The notes beneath the pieces were generated by a model. The model did no database searches. It was not told where the DNA came from and saw only the letters and a program-made list of their open reading frames with translations. 64,000 nucleotides of DNA from a virus. The position numbers were made by a program, and so were the translations under genes. Of this stretch, positions 16,218 through 23,809 are shown one piece after another. The first letter of the stretch is position 1; every line of letters starts with the position of its first letter. The stretch lies in the IMG/VR virus record IMGVR_UViG_3300017963_000190, positions 1-64,000 of that record; one strand, written 5' to 3'.

Positions 16218-17483
16218 TCATTTAACGTGCACAATAATAGGCCCGTACACTACTAGATCCCCATTCTCTGCGCCGCCCTCACGCACTATGGATTCCGTAG
16301 CGCCAGCTAACAACTCAGTTTTGTTGTCCACGACTCGCATTCCCACCCATACTTCAGACGGAAGAGCGCCCGATCGGTAAGAGTGCACTTCCTTTTCAAG
16401 TGTATCGTGCGCTTTTACAGCCGCTTTTACCGCGGTGTTCAGACGCCACTCTAGAGGAGAGTTGGGATCTTTTGGCTCCCATTTGTGTAACACAGGTATC
16501 ATATCGCCGATGAGGTCTAATAGAGCTACTGACCGATCTTCCGTGGCCGACCGTTGTTCCTGTGCAATGCGTAGGCTCCGTTTAAGACACCTATTCTTTT
16601 CCTGAAGAGCACGTATCTCTGCTTTTTGCTTTACCAGTTTTTTGGCTGCAGACTCCTTGTCGCCAAAGACCAAGTCGCTGGATTGTAGATGGAGAATCTT
16701 ATCCTTCACGTTTTTAGGAAGACTTCGGAAGTATTGGGCGCGAGGATTAAACACGGCGGCTAGATCGTAAAGCAGCGCCTCAGCAGCATCTCTATGCTCT
16801 TCCTCTCTCCGGAGGTCTTCCTCTAGCTCTTCTACGCATTTGGCTTCTTGAGGAGATAATGCAGCACGTTCGGTTTCGACTTCATCAAGAGTCTCTGCGA
16901 TCCACCATAGCTCATACTCTAAGCGCCGCTCAGCTACACCTACTCGTACACCCATTTTTGTTATACAACGCCCCAGCTCTTTTACCGCCTCTTGTCTATC
17001 CTCGGGCAACCCTGGAATATTGGTTGTTAGCCAGCCAAGCGGACCGACCACGTTGTAGGGGTCCTCCCAATCGGCCTCCTCATCCCAATCTGGATTGCAT
17101 TTGGGGCAACAGATGCTAAATGTGAACTCGTGCTCTTCTCCCCCCGTGTCCCAAGAAAAGGTGTTTTCGGGTACCGTACCACATTCTTTGCAGGGCACAA
17201 AGCGGCACAAAGCGCAAAGAGCTCTATATTCTGCGTACTCGTTTTCGTAGGAAAGCGCATCTTTATCTAGCCCTTCTTGCCGCACCACCCCTATCTTGCG
17301 CAGGTGCTCTGCCAAAGTAGCCTGCTCCTTTTGAATGGATTCGGCCGCTTTAGACAACGAGCTAAGGTTATCCAGTAAGCGTTCGCTAAGCTCTTCCTGG
17401 CTTAAACCAGCTACGTCTTTCGTGAAGAAGGTTCGGAGCTGCACGTTGCGCAAACTACGAAGTCGGATATTACGGTCTCCCAT
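16218..17483 (-). CDS. large zinc-binding coiled-coil protein
   Basis: A 421-residue protein. A coil at about residues 30-65 is followed by four Cys (CALC, CKEC, then CCPKC), a second long coil (about 185-235) and a third (about 265-310). The C-terminus is beta-rich. No known family, but architecture matches its neighbours. Confidence 0.75.
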   Translation of the reverse strand: MGDRNIRLRSLRNVQLRTFFTKDVAGLSQEELSERLLDNLSSLSKAAESIQKEQATLAEHLRKIGVVRQEGLDKDALSYENEYAEYRALCALCRFVPCKECGTVPENTFSWDTGGEEHEFTFSICCPKCNPDWDEEADWEDPYNVVGPLGWLTTNIPGLPEDRQEAVKELGRCITKMGVRVGVAERRLEYELWWIAETLDEVETERAALSPQEAKCVEELEEDLRREEEHRDAAEALLYDLAAVFNPRAQYFRSLPKNVKDKILHLQSSDLVFGDKESAAKKLVKQKAEIRALQEKNRCLKRSLRIAQEQRSATEDRSVALLDLIGDMIPVLHKWEPKDPNSPLEWRLNTAVKAAVKAHDTLEKEVHSYRSGALPSEVWVGMRVVDNKTELLAGATESIVREGGAENGDLVVYGPIIVHVK

Positions 17484-17496
17484 CTAAAAATCCTTT

Positions 17497-18228
17497 TCAT
17501 TTTGGCGCAAGAGAAAAACGAGACCCTTCCACAGGGAGATGGAGAGTACCCACACCTTCAAGGTTACAGCTCACACACGTAGCGTAGATACCCTTAGAGG
17601 TATTGTGCGAAGCAGCTACGGTAGAACCACACCCTACACAGCGGTAGACAAAGAGATGGTCCTTATCCACAGGGATAAAGGAATGGACACACGTGTTCTC
17701 ACATTGTCTACACTTCCACCCAGTCACCCGACCGATCAGACGTTCTCTATCCTCGGCATCCATAAGGATGTTGGACGTTACGCCACCACATTCCTCACAC
17801 ATGAGGACGTCCACTAGCCTAGGTGCCTCCTCTTCGTCATCGTCCTCTTCATCTTCACCATCTATTAGCCGCTCTCTATTCTCTAGCTCCCTCTCCTCCT
17901 CAGCATTGAGATCGATGCCCCACTCACATAAGAGTTGTTTGTCCCTACTGGTGATGTGGGTACGCTGGCACCCTTGATGACAGTCCTTGAGGATCTGTAA
18001 GAAGCAGTTGAGGTCCTCTCGGCTTTTATCCAGAGCTTTTTTCCTGTGCTCCAAATCCTCTTCTCGGTATTTGATACTCTCCATTTCTGAGGAAATCATT
18101 TTCAGAAGGTAGAGGAGTAGATACTCAGGAGCTCGGTAGGTGGACTCGGTGAAACTGCGAAGGTCTAGCCCCGAGGCTTTTACCGCGTCGAGTATTTCGT
18201 CTGATATTTTATCTGATGGTCGCGTCAT
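17497..18228 (-). CDS. GLDL-type coiled-coil protein with zinc ribbons
   Basis: A 243-residue protein. ILDAVKASGLDLRSF (residues 12-26) is the shared segment, then a coil to about residue 85, an acidic linker, and three zinc-type pairs: CEEC, CRQC and CVGC/CVSC. Strongly similar in plan to the 14840-15844 protein. Confidence 0.75.
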   Translation of the reverse strand: MTRPSDKISDEILDAVKASGLDLRSFTESTYRAPEYLLLYLLKMISSEMESIKYREEDLEHRKKALDKSREDLNCFLQILKDCHQGCQRTHITSRDKQLLCEWGIDLNAEEERELENRERLIDGEDEEDDDEEEAPRLVDVLMCEECGGVTSNILMDAEDRERLIGRVTGWKCRQCENTCVHSFIPVDKDHLFVYRCVGCGSTVAASHNTSKGIYATCVSCNLEGVGTLHLPVEGSRFSLAPK

Positions 18229-18231
18229 TAT

Positions 18232-18690
18232 TTACCGAGCCTCCTTTACCCTGGCTGGCTTCCAATTAAACCACAGGTCCGTGATGAGCTCAGGTTGCCG
18301 TACCCAATCGTCTAGTAGCTCTAAGGGGAACCTGAGGTGACCAAGCGTCCTGACGTAGGGTATCTGCCTGGCATTGACCTTCCGCCTGATGGTCTTCTCT
18401 GAGACCCCGAATTTCTCGGCTACCTGCCCGATGGTGACGTAGCGATAGCGGTACTTGGCTCTTGTTGGCATCCCTAGTAGATGGAGGACCTCGTTGAGAT
18501 GATCCGTTAGTCGGTCCCGTTGGGAGACCAGGTCATCTATTTGGTTCTCTAGCTTGTCCTCTTCTTCCTGTAATATGCGAGCGCATAATGCTAGACCTCT
18601 CGTGGACCTTTGCTGTAGCTGTTGCTGGAGGATGTTCGTCCTAATCCCCAGCTTGTCTAATACGTCCAAGGTCTCTTTTGAGAGAAGCAT
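18232..18690 (-). CDS. coiled-coil protein with excisionase/MerR-type HTH
   Basis: A 152-residue protein. The N-terminus (VLDKLGIRTNIL plus coil, residues 8-70) is the same module as in the next four genes. Residues about 83-130 (VTIGQVAEKFGVSEKTIRRK ... GHLRFPLELLDDWV) are a typical excisionase (HTH_17) winged helix that binds DNA. It is the first gene behind the 18.77-kb promoter and a good candidate for autoregulation (inference). A GTG one codon upstream is an alternative start. Confidence 0.8.
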   Translation of the reverse strand: MLLSKETLDVLDKLGIRTNILQQQLQQRSTRGLALCARILQEEEDKLENQIDDLVSQRDRLTDHLNEVLHLLGMPTRAKYRYRYVTIGQVAEKFGVSEKTIRRKVNARQIPYVRTLGHLRFPLELLDDWVRQPELITDLWFNWKPARVKEAR

Positions 18691-18765
18691 CACTTGCCGA
18701 CTCCTTGCTGCGTCTCGAATAATTCTTTGGTCAGCCCATCGAGTAATTGGGTTTCATTGTGGCTA

Positions 18766-18794
18766 ATATTAAGCGGCCTGTATGACGATGTCAA
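18766..18794 (-). promoter_or_regulatory. sigma-70 promoter of the long region 1 operon
   Basis: TTGACA, 17-bp spacer, TAATAT. No comparable promoter is seen in the next 14 kb of minus-strand genes, so it probably drives most of region 1. Confidence 0.75.
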
Positions 18795-19069
18795 GCACAC
18801 ATAGAAAATACTTCCACGCCGCGCTGCTGAACGTCGCTTATTGGTCCCGTGAATTTCTGGAGTCTGTACTCCTGGTGATCTGCACCTGGGATAGTGCCTG
18901 GTTAATTGAATCGATGTAATGTCGCTGGAAGTATTTTACAAGATTAGGTGTGGATTCACTACAACTGATTTTTGCTTTCTTGGTGAGTGAAGTGGTGAAG
19001 GGATTACGTGTGATGTTGTCGTATATGGTGTGAGTCCCGCTGAAGTTGTGCCTCAGAAACCCGGTTCCG

Positions 19070-19082
19070 CTCTATACAAAAT
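19070..19082 (-). repeat. TTTTGTATAGAG motif, reversed copy
   Basis: Only copy in minus orientation (CTCTATACAAAAT on the + strand). It lies at the left border of region 2; the 14-bp inverse GATTTTGTATAGAG is at the right border (41511-41524). Confidence 0.6.
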
Positions 19083-19243
19083 CGGCTTTTTGCGCAGGAA
19101 TGATGTGGGCTGCTGGAGCTCGAACCCTTACAGCACGTAGGTGAACGGTCCACACAAAGCTGGAGTCGGGATGATGGATGAGATTACTTGGTCCTGAGGT
19201 GCCTTGGGTTCCACCGAAGCTCTGTCATTATGCCCCAGAGCCT

Positions 19244-19357
19244 GGATCCCCTATGGATCCCCAAAATAGGCCCTTTTTGGCCATATATAGCCCTTTTACC
19301 CCCTATATAGGGGATCCATAGCGTGTTTGGGGCCTATTTGGGGATCAGATCCCCTTT
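19244..19357. repeat. large imperfect palindrome
   Basis: The left arm GGATCCCCAAAATAGGCCC (19255-19273) is matched by GGGCCTATTTGGGGATC (19331-19347) with one base missing; further GGATCC, CTATATAG and GGGG/CCCC pairs nest inside. Centre near 19300. Confidence 0.65.
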
Positions 19358-19684
19358 TATACCCCTAAAAAGGTCGGTGTTTAAGTGTGAAAATGGTGCT
19401 ACACTGTGCATATGGATCCCCAATGGAGTAGATCCGTGTACCGATACTGCACCGTTTGTGCGCAAGATTCATTCCATTCACTGGATCCCATGTGACAGCA
19501 ATGTTACAGATGAGTGAATTGTGCGTAACATGGTTGTCACACTTGTAACCTAAGCGTCACACTCCTGTCACATTACACAACGAGTGAAGCACGACACAGG
19601 GAGTGAACCGTGTCAGTAACGTGTAGTGTACACTTACAGTGACCCCACACGCACACACGTATTACCTTGCAGGTCGCATGCCAA

Positions 19685-19852
19685 CTAGGATCCCCTCGGA
19701 GGCTTCGTGTGCTGGCATGTGTGCGTGTCTATTCTTACACGCTTCACAGTTACCTCGGCTCCGGCCGGGCAGCTACGCCGGAGCCTGCGAGCTAGCAGCC
19801 ATGTGTCACGAACGGACACGGTGTGCGACAAGTAGATCTTGATATTCCTCAT
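19685..19852 (-). CDS. small basic protein, probably leaderless mRNA
   Basis: A 55-residue reading frame (MRNIKIYLSHTVSVRDTWLL...), Arg-rich. The -10 box of a good promoter (19859-19886) ends 6 nt before the ATG, so the transcript should begin at the start codon. The element-to-promoter spacing upstream (46 bp) matches other region 2 units, which supports the gene. A 9-bp hairpin (19757-19785) lies inside the coding sequence. Confidence 0.55.
   Translation of the reverse strand: MRNIKIYLSHTVSVRDTWLLARRLRRSCPAGAEVTVKRVRIDTHTCQHTKPPRGS
19757..19785. repeat. inverted repeat
   Basis: GGCTCCGGC and GCCGGAGCC, a perfect 9-bp stem with an 11-nt loop, within the small gene at 19685-19852. Confidence 0.6.
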
Positions 19853-19858
19853 GCCCTC

Positions 19859-19886
19859 ATGATACTGATGTGGAGTTACGTGTCAA
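19859..19886 (-). promoter_or_regulatory. promoter, leaderless
   Basis: TTGACA, 16-bp spacer, TATCAT; -10 is 6 nt from the ATG of the small gene ending at 19685. Confidence 0.6.
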
Positions 19887-19932
19887 ATTCCGTGCACGTT
19901 CACATAAATTGCAATTAAATTCATTTCGGCTA

Positions 19933-19973
19933 TTGACTCCGGAGCAATGATGGTAACGCGTGAGGGTTTAACC
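19933..19973 (+). repeat. 41-bp element, copy 1
   Basis: TTGAC, N13, TGGTAACGCGTGAG, GGTTTAACC. It lies 46 bp from the -35 of the promoter at 19859-19886. Confidence 0.9.
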
Positions 19974-20039
19974 GTGTGCACGCAACGCGGAACGGATCCC
20001 CAATCATTAGGGATCCGTTCGCTGGGGATCGTGGCGGGA

Positions 20040-20339
20040 TTACTTGCGGATCAATTTGGGTGCTTGCACGTTGGTGAACCAACAATCGGGATCGTCGGGG
20101 TTGATCATGTGGCCGAAGTAACCATGGCCCCAGTAGGAATCATCCGCTTCCTGGGCCGTCATGAAAACGGTTTCGTCCGCGGCCTCGCACAGCGCGTCCA
20201 CACCCAGGCCACCGGCCTTCAAGAGCTCACGCACGCGACGCTTGTTGTGCGTGCGGCGTGCCTTGCGGCGCATGTAGCGCTGGTTGCCGTTGGTGTCGCT
20301 GTGACCGAGGCAGGGAGTCTTGCGGTACGAGCGGGCCAT
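20040..20339 (-). CDS. basic hypothetical protein
   Basis: A 99-residue protein. The first half is strongly basic (MRRKARRTHNKRRVRELLKA), the second acidic and aromatic. The start at 20339 was fixed by CCGGAGGATAAA; an open frame upstream crosses the promoter and is spurious. Function unknown. Confidence 0.75.
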   Translation of the reverse strand: MARSYRKTPCLGHSDTNGNQRYMRRKARRTHNKRRVRELLKAGGLGVDALCEAADETVFMTAQEADDSYWGHGYFGHMINPDDPDCWFTNVQAPKLIRK

Positions 20340-20385
20340 TTTATCCTCCGGGGGCGGGGTGGTTAGTATCTCCGCCCGTAGATAT

Positions 20386-20413
20386 AAGGTAAGCATCATT
20401 GATACGTTGTCAA
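20386..20413 (-). promoter_or_regulatory. promoter
   Basis: TTGACA-16-TACCTT; the -35 and spacer contain the dyad TTGACAACGTATCAA. Drives the gene starting at 20339. Confidence 0.7.
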
Positions 20414-20458
20414 TATGTGTGCACGAAAAAGAAAAAGAAATTAAATGCGCTTTGCCTA

Positions 20459-20499
20459 TTGCCTTTTCGGGAAAGATGGTAACGCGTGAGGGTTTAACC
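20459..20499 (+). repeat. 41-bp element, copy 2
   Basis: TTGCC variant of the left box; 45 bp from the -35 at 20408-20413. Confidence 0.9.
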
Positions 20500-20517
20500 C
20501 TGTGCACGTGCACGAAA

Positions 20518-20544
20518 AAGCCCCGAGCGTTTCCACCCGGGGCT
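20518..20544 (-). terminator. intrinsic terminator
   Basis: AGCCCCG/CGGGGCT stem followed in minus orientation by a U-rich run (CTTTTTC). It lies 3' of the gene ending at 20561. Confidence 0.65.
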
Positions 20545-20560
20545 TGCAGGAATCTCGGGG

Positions 20561-20845
20561 CTAGAAGGGGATGCCGTCCCACTTGTCCTTTTCGTACGCG
20601 TCTACGTGCGCGTCATACTCCGTGGTCTCGTAATAATACTTGGTGGCGACGTGAGCATCCTGTTCCAGCCACGCCTCTGAGAAGGCATCCACGGCGGCCT
20701 CGTAAGCCAGGGCATGCGGGCAGTCGAGGTCGTTATGGCGGAAGACGCTAGGGAACCACGCGTTATCTTCATAACACGTGCACGCGTTGTTAAGCGCGTC
20801 TAACTCAGCATCCAGCTTGGCGTTGGCGATTGCATAAGCCGTCAT
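20561..20845 (-). CDS. hypothetical protein
   Basis: A 94-residue acidic, aromatic protein (CTCYEDNAWFPSVF motif near residue 22). The start is set by ACCGGAGGTAACAAG. Small Tyr-rich proteins of this kind are common phage orphans; function unknown. Confidence 0.75.
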   Translation of the reverse strand: MTAYAIANAKLDAELDALNNACTCYEDNAWFPSVFRHNDLDCPHALAYEAAVDAFSEAWLEQDAHVATKYYYETTEYDAHVDAYEKDKWDGIPF

Positions 20846-20887
20846 CTTGTTACCTCCGGTGGTTTGTGGTATCGTGGCCATGACTAG

Positions 20888-20915
20888 AACATAAGTCGCC
20901 TTGTTACGATGTCAA
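20888..20915 (-). promoter_or_regulatory. promoter
   Basis: TTGACA-16-TATGTT, with the dyad TTGACATCGTAACAA. Drives the gene starting at 20845. Confidence 0.75.
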
Positions 20916-20951
20916 GCGCTTCGCAGAAACAAAGAAAAATAATTTTGTGGG

Positions 20952-20992
20952 TTGACCACAGCGATTTAATGGTAACGCGTGAGGGTTTAACC
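20952..20992 (+). repeat. 41-bp element, copy 3
   Basis: Full match; 36 bp from the -35 at 20910-20915. Confidence 0.9.
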
Positions 20993-21022
20993 CTGCCCCT
21001 TAGGGGCGCTTGGCCCCCGGGC

Positions 21023-21217
21023 TTACTCGCCGATATCCAGCATGCCCATGATCATGGCTTGCTCGGCGCCGAGCACGTTGCTACCGCCGCACGAAGGGCA
21101 ATCGTACCCTTCCGCGTCGGGCTCCGTTCCATCGCGCGTGAACTCCGCGCAGTCGGGACAGAAGCCCACATAGTTATAGGTTGCTTCGCGATACTCGATT
21201 TCACTTACTTGCGTCAT
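21023..21217 (-). CDS. zinc-ribbon protein
   Basis: A 64-residue protein with CPDC (about residues 21-24) and CPSC (about 41-44), a compact zinc ribbon. Its ribosome site overlaps the stop of radC, so it is co-transcribed with it. Confidence 0.75.
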   Translation of the reverse strand: MTQVSEIEYREATYNYVGFCPDCAEFTRDGTEPDAEGYDCPSCGGSNVLGAEQAMIMGMLDIGE

Positions 21218-21227
21218 GGCTTTCCTC

Positions 21228-21668
21228 CTAAAGGGCACCAAGGGTTGCCAGGGATACGTAGTTGCCTCCCTGGGCTGTGATGATATGGTCTAGCACGGGA
21301 ACCCCGAGGAGATCCCCGCATTGCTTCAGACGCGCAGTGAGCTCGATATCATCCCTGCTAGGGGCCGTGTCCCCACTGGGATGGTTGTGCGCGAGGATAA
21401 CGGCGGCGGCCCCAGCGATGACCGCCCCACGGAATACTTCGCGGGGATGTATCTCGACACTGCCCAGCGAGCCCATAGCCACCGTTTGAACGGCCAGGCA
21501 TTGGTGCTTGGTATTGAGATACATCACAACGAAAGTCTCTTGAGCCCGGCTGTGAAGGCCGTAGGCGTCAAGTATTTCGTTGGCGTGCTCTGCCGTACTG
21601 ATCTTGCGCTGGGCATCAATCCTGCGCCCAGTGTAGGTCACTTCCGCTTCTCTTAGAATCATGCCCAT
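21228..21668 (-). CDS. radC: RadC-family JAB/MPN domain protein
   Basis: A 146-residue protein. VVMYLNTKHQCLAVQTVAMGS (split motif) and the JAMM signature HNHPSGDTAPSRDD (His-x-His, then Ser and Asp) identify the RadC/YeeS-type JAB metalloenzyme fold, which binds zinc. It is the short form found on plasmids, ICEs and phages, lacking the N-terminal helix-hairpin-helix of chromosomal RadC (about 220 residues). The biochemical role of this family is unsettled. The start is fixed by ACCGGAGGTAAGACC. Confidence 0.92.
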   Translation of the reverse strand: MGMILREAEVTYTGRRIDAQRKISTAEHANEILDAYGLHSRAQETFVVMYLNTKHQCLAVQTVAMGSLGSVEIHPREVFRGAVIAGAAAVILAHNHPSGDTAPSRDDIELTARLKQCGDLLGVPVLDHIITAQGGNYVSLATLGAL

Positions 21669-21690
21669 GGTCTTACCTCCGGTAGCATCT

Positions 21691-21718
21691 AAGATAAGCA
21701 CTATTGACAGCGTAACAA
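21691..21718 (-). promoter_or_regulatory. promoter
   Basis: TTGTTA-16-TATCTT; the same dyad as its neighbours but in reverse orientation. Drives radC and the zinc-ribbon gene. Confidence 0.7.
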
Positions 21719-21754
21719 GGGCAAAAGAAAATAAAACTATTTACACTTTGGGGG

Positions 21755-21795
21755 TTGCGCAAAGTGAAAAGATGGTAACGCGTGAGGGTTTAACC
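21755..21795 (+). repeat. 41-bp element, copy 4
   Basis: TTGCG variant of the left box; 36 bp from the -35 at 21713-21718. Confidence 0.9.
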
Positions 21796-21847
21796 CTGCC
21801 CAGCTACGGAAACGGCGGATCCCCGTTTGGAGATCCGCCTGATGGAT

Positions 21848-23227
21848 CTAGTCCATCAGCCAATCGGTGCCGGCCATCTCAGCCATGATCCCAAAGACGT
21901 CTTCCCACATGGTCTCCTCAGCCGACCGGTGGGAAAGGGATCCATCGCGCCCCTTGTCGTGGGCCAACTCGTGGATCATGGTCCCGAGCAACCGTTGCAG
22001 CTTGCCCGTCACCTGGCGATTGATCCGGATCTCTTTGCTCCCGTGAGAGTAGGTCCCGAGGGGGGCGTCGGGTGCCGTGAATCCGAAACACCGAATCCCA
22101 TCCAGGCGATCCCTATCGGCGACGTCGGCCAGATCCAGGAGATTGATCGCCTTGTTCCAGTTGACGCGTTCCTGGGGATCCAGGTCGGCGACGGCCACGT
22201 AGTCTCCGCTGGAATCGATCGCCTTGTTTAGGATCTCCTCGATCGTCCCGAATTTGTTGGCCAGGACCTTGCCCATGCCGTCGGGAACCACGATACCCTG
22301 CAGACCGTAGAAGGACACCTTGGTGGCTTCGTCTTCGTTGGCCACCGGCACAGCCTTGTCACCGTAGGTATCGGCGAAGGTTGCGGAGATCTGCTCACCC
22401 ACTTCCTTATTAGAGTAGCGGCAGCAACCGGCCAGACGCTTCACGTCGGGCATGTCGGATTCGAGCATACCCCAGACATTGGAGATCCAGTCTTCGTCTT
22501 CGTTGTGCGCGCAAAGGGACGTCCAGAGTTGGGCCGCGGCATAGCCGAGATCATAGTCGTCGACCATGCGGCGATCCCGATCCAGATCCAACCCACTGGC
22601 GAAATCGTAGCCCACCGCCAGCTCGGGTTTGGTGCAGACGTAGATCCCTTTGCAGTAGATGCGCCCCTTCATGTTCTGGCCAAACAGGATGGATCCCGAG
22701 TAGCCAACGCGCTGGATCTCGTGATCGGGGATCTCGATGCACCGCAGGAAACGATCCTTGTAGTCGTTCCACTGCCGTTTGGAGATCTTGATCCGCACAG
22801 TGAAATCGGACGTCGGGCGATCCCCGTAGTAATCCTGGCGACGCTTGCGCACCTTGACAGCCAGGACATCCACGCCAGCGTAATTCTTGGACGCTTCAAT
22901 GGCCGGTGTCCAGATCTCATCCCCATTCAGGAATTTGACTTCGATCCCCTGGCGCAGTAGGGCCAGCACACCCACCTTGAGACCATCGCCATGCTGGCCA
23001 CGCAAGGCGTCGTTGTCGCGCTTGGTTGACTTCCCGAGCAACCACACAGACGTGTCCAGGACACAGTCTCTGTTGGTCACTTCAAGCCATCCGTTGTCGT
23101 GGTTGTAATACGCGGGGTAGCCTTCGTCATGGCTATCCAGGGCATTTTGCATGACTTCCCGCAGTCCTTCCCATACGCTCCAATCGGGGGCGTATTCTGC
23201 GGTGATACTGAGCTCGAAACGTGCCAT
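21848..23227 (-). CDS. GHKL ATPase fused to HExxH metalloprotease motif
   Basis: A 459-residue protein. REVMQNALDS (about residues 23-32) is the N box of GHKL ATPases, WLEVTNRDCVLD the region of the first glycine box, and GQHGDGLKVGVLAL (about 76-89) the second, as in MutL, Hsp90 and MORC. Near the C-terminus (about 414-424) MIHELAHDKGRDGS is a HELAH zinc-metallopeptidase signature followed by a possible third ligand (HRS or Glu). An ATP-driven clamp with its own protease active site is inferred. The start follows CCGGAGACAAAAC. Codons are rich in GATCC words, like the surrounding region. Confidence 0.75.
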   Translation of the reverse strand: MARFELSITAEYAPDWSVWEGLREVMQNALDSHDEGYPAYYNHDNGWLEVTNRDCVLDTSVWLLGKSTKRDNDALRGQHGDGLKVGVLALLRQGIEVKFLNGDEIWTPAIEASKNYAGVDVLAVKVRKRRQDYYGDRPTSDFTVRIKISKRQWNDYKDRFLRCIEIPDHEIQRVGYSGSILFGQNMKGRIYCKGIYVCTKPELAVGYDFASGLDLDRDRRMVDDYDLGYAAAQLWTSLCAHNEDEDWISNVWGMLESDMPDVKRLAGCCRYSNKEVGEQISATFADTYGDKAVPVANEDEATKVSFYGLQGIVVPDGMGKVLANKFGTIEEILNKAIDSSGDYVAVADLDPQERVNWNKAINLLDLADVADRDRLDGIRCFGFTAPDAPLGTYSHGSKEIRINRQVTGKLQRLLGTMIHELAHDKGRDGSLSHRSAEETMWEDVFGIMAEMAGTDWLMD

Positions 23228-23266
23228 GTTTTGTCTCCGGTTTGTTGGTTCTCGGTCCGTGCAAAT

Positions 23267-23294
23267 AAGATAAGCACTATTGACAGCGACACAA
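23267..23294 (-). promoter_or_regulatory. promoter
   Basis: TTGTGT-16-TATCTT, dyad in reversed orientation. Drives the GHKL gene. Confidence 0.65.
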
Positions 23295-23365
23295 GGACCA
23301 CTTTGCATTTTCTCAATCTTTTTTCGGCACGGAGTTTGCAACGCGCGCACCTTATATACTGGCAG

Positions 23366-23406
23366 GGTTAAACCCTCACGCGTTACCATCATATTGACGA
23401 TGTCAA
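23366..23406 (-). repeat. 41-bp element, copy 5
   Basis: Minus orientation. Its TTGAC end is 45 bp from the plus-strand promoter at 23452; its palindrome end is 71 bp from the minus-strand -35 at 23289-23294. Confidence 0.9.
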
Positions 23407-23451
23407 GTATTACAGGCAAGAAAAGCGATTTTTCTTTTTTCGCACAAAAGC

Positions 23452-23479
23452 TTGACTCTGAAACAAGGCTGCTTATATT
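23452..23479 (+). promoter_or_regulatory. plus-strand promoter
   Basis: TTGACT-16-TATATT, the only region 2 type promoter on the plus strand. Copy 5 of the element is correctly inverted and spaced (45 bp). Confidence 0.7.
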
Positions 23480-23525
23480 CTATGTACGGCGCCGCAAGTT
23501 AGGGGCCGCACCGGAGGTAAAAGTG

Positions 23526-23561
23526 ATGCGAGATTGGATGTGGACCTGGCTAGGTCGGTAA
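23526..23561 (+). CDS. 11-residue Trp-rich peptide
   Basis: MRDWMWTWLGR followed by TAA. It has the full expression apparatus of a region 2 gene: element, promoter (23452-23479), CCGGAGGTAA and a 5-nt gap to ATG. Three of eleven residues are Trp. The next 190 nt are GC-rich and form several hairpins without an open frame. It could be a leader peptide (Trp-sensing attenuator), a toxin-like or membrane-active peptide, or a cassette whose gene was lost. Confidence 0.55.
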   Translation: MRDWMWTWLGR

Positions 23562-23748
23562 ACTGGCTCACGGTGTTTACGCTAGGGCAGCGGCCACCGT
23601 GCTACTTAACCGGCAGCGTAGGGATCCAACGCGTAAAGGGATCCCGCGGTACCAGCGCTGAGACCGGCAACGTCAAAGCCCCCAACCTATTAACGCCAGG
23701 ACGCTAGCCACCTGGAGCATTCCGCTCCCGTTTCCCTTTAGGGGTGTA
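23562..23748 (+). ncRNA. structured 3' region of the peptide transcript
   Basis: Directly after the peptide: CACGGTG pairs with CACCGTG (23573-23602 area), then GGATCC repeats, CCAGG/CCTGG and AGCGGA-type stems. No open frame. It may be a structured untranslated region or a regulatory RNA in its own right. Confidence 0.4.
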
Positions 23749-23789
23749 GGTTAAACCCTCACGCGTTACCACGAAAATTACGTTGTCAA
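23749..23789 (-). repeat. 41-bp element, copy 6
   Basis: Minus orientation with no promoter at phased distance. It lies at the 3' end of the plus-strand peptide unit and may mark its end. Confidence 0.85.
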
Positions 23790-23809
23790 GTATTACAGGC
23801 AAAAATAAA

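Larger units (their letters stand above)
18795..19684. other. gene-free stretch with large palindrome, possible origin or control region
   Basis: About 890 bp without a supportable gene on either strand. It holds a large imperfect palindrome (19244-19357), GAGTGAA repeated near 18972, 19512, 19581 and 19601, several GTCAC/TGTCAC words at 19490-19625, and a reversed CTCTATACAAAAT motif at 19070. The content fits a replication origin or recombination region but nothing proves it. Confidence 0.4.

Noticed and set aside
19244-19357. Protelomerase target (linear replicon telomere)
   Set aside because: Known target sites are perfect or nearly perfect inverted repeats at the centre; this palindrome is interrupted and asymmetric in the middle.
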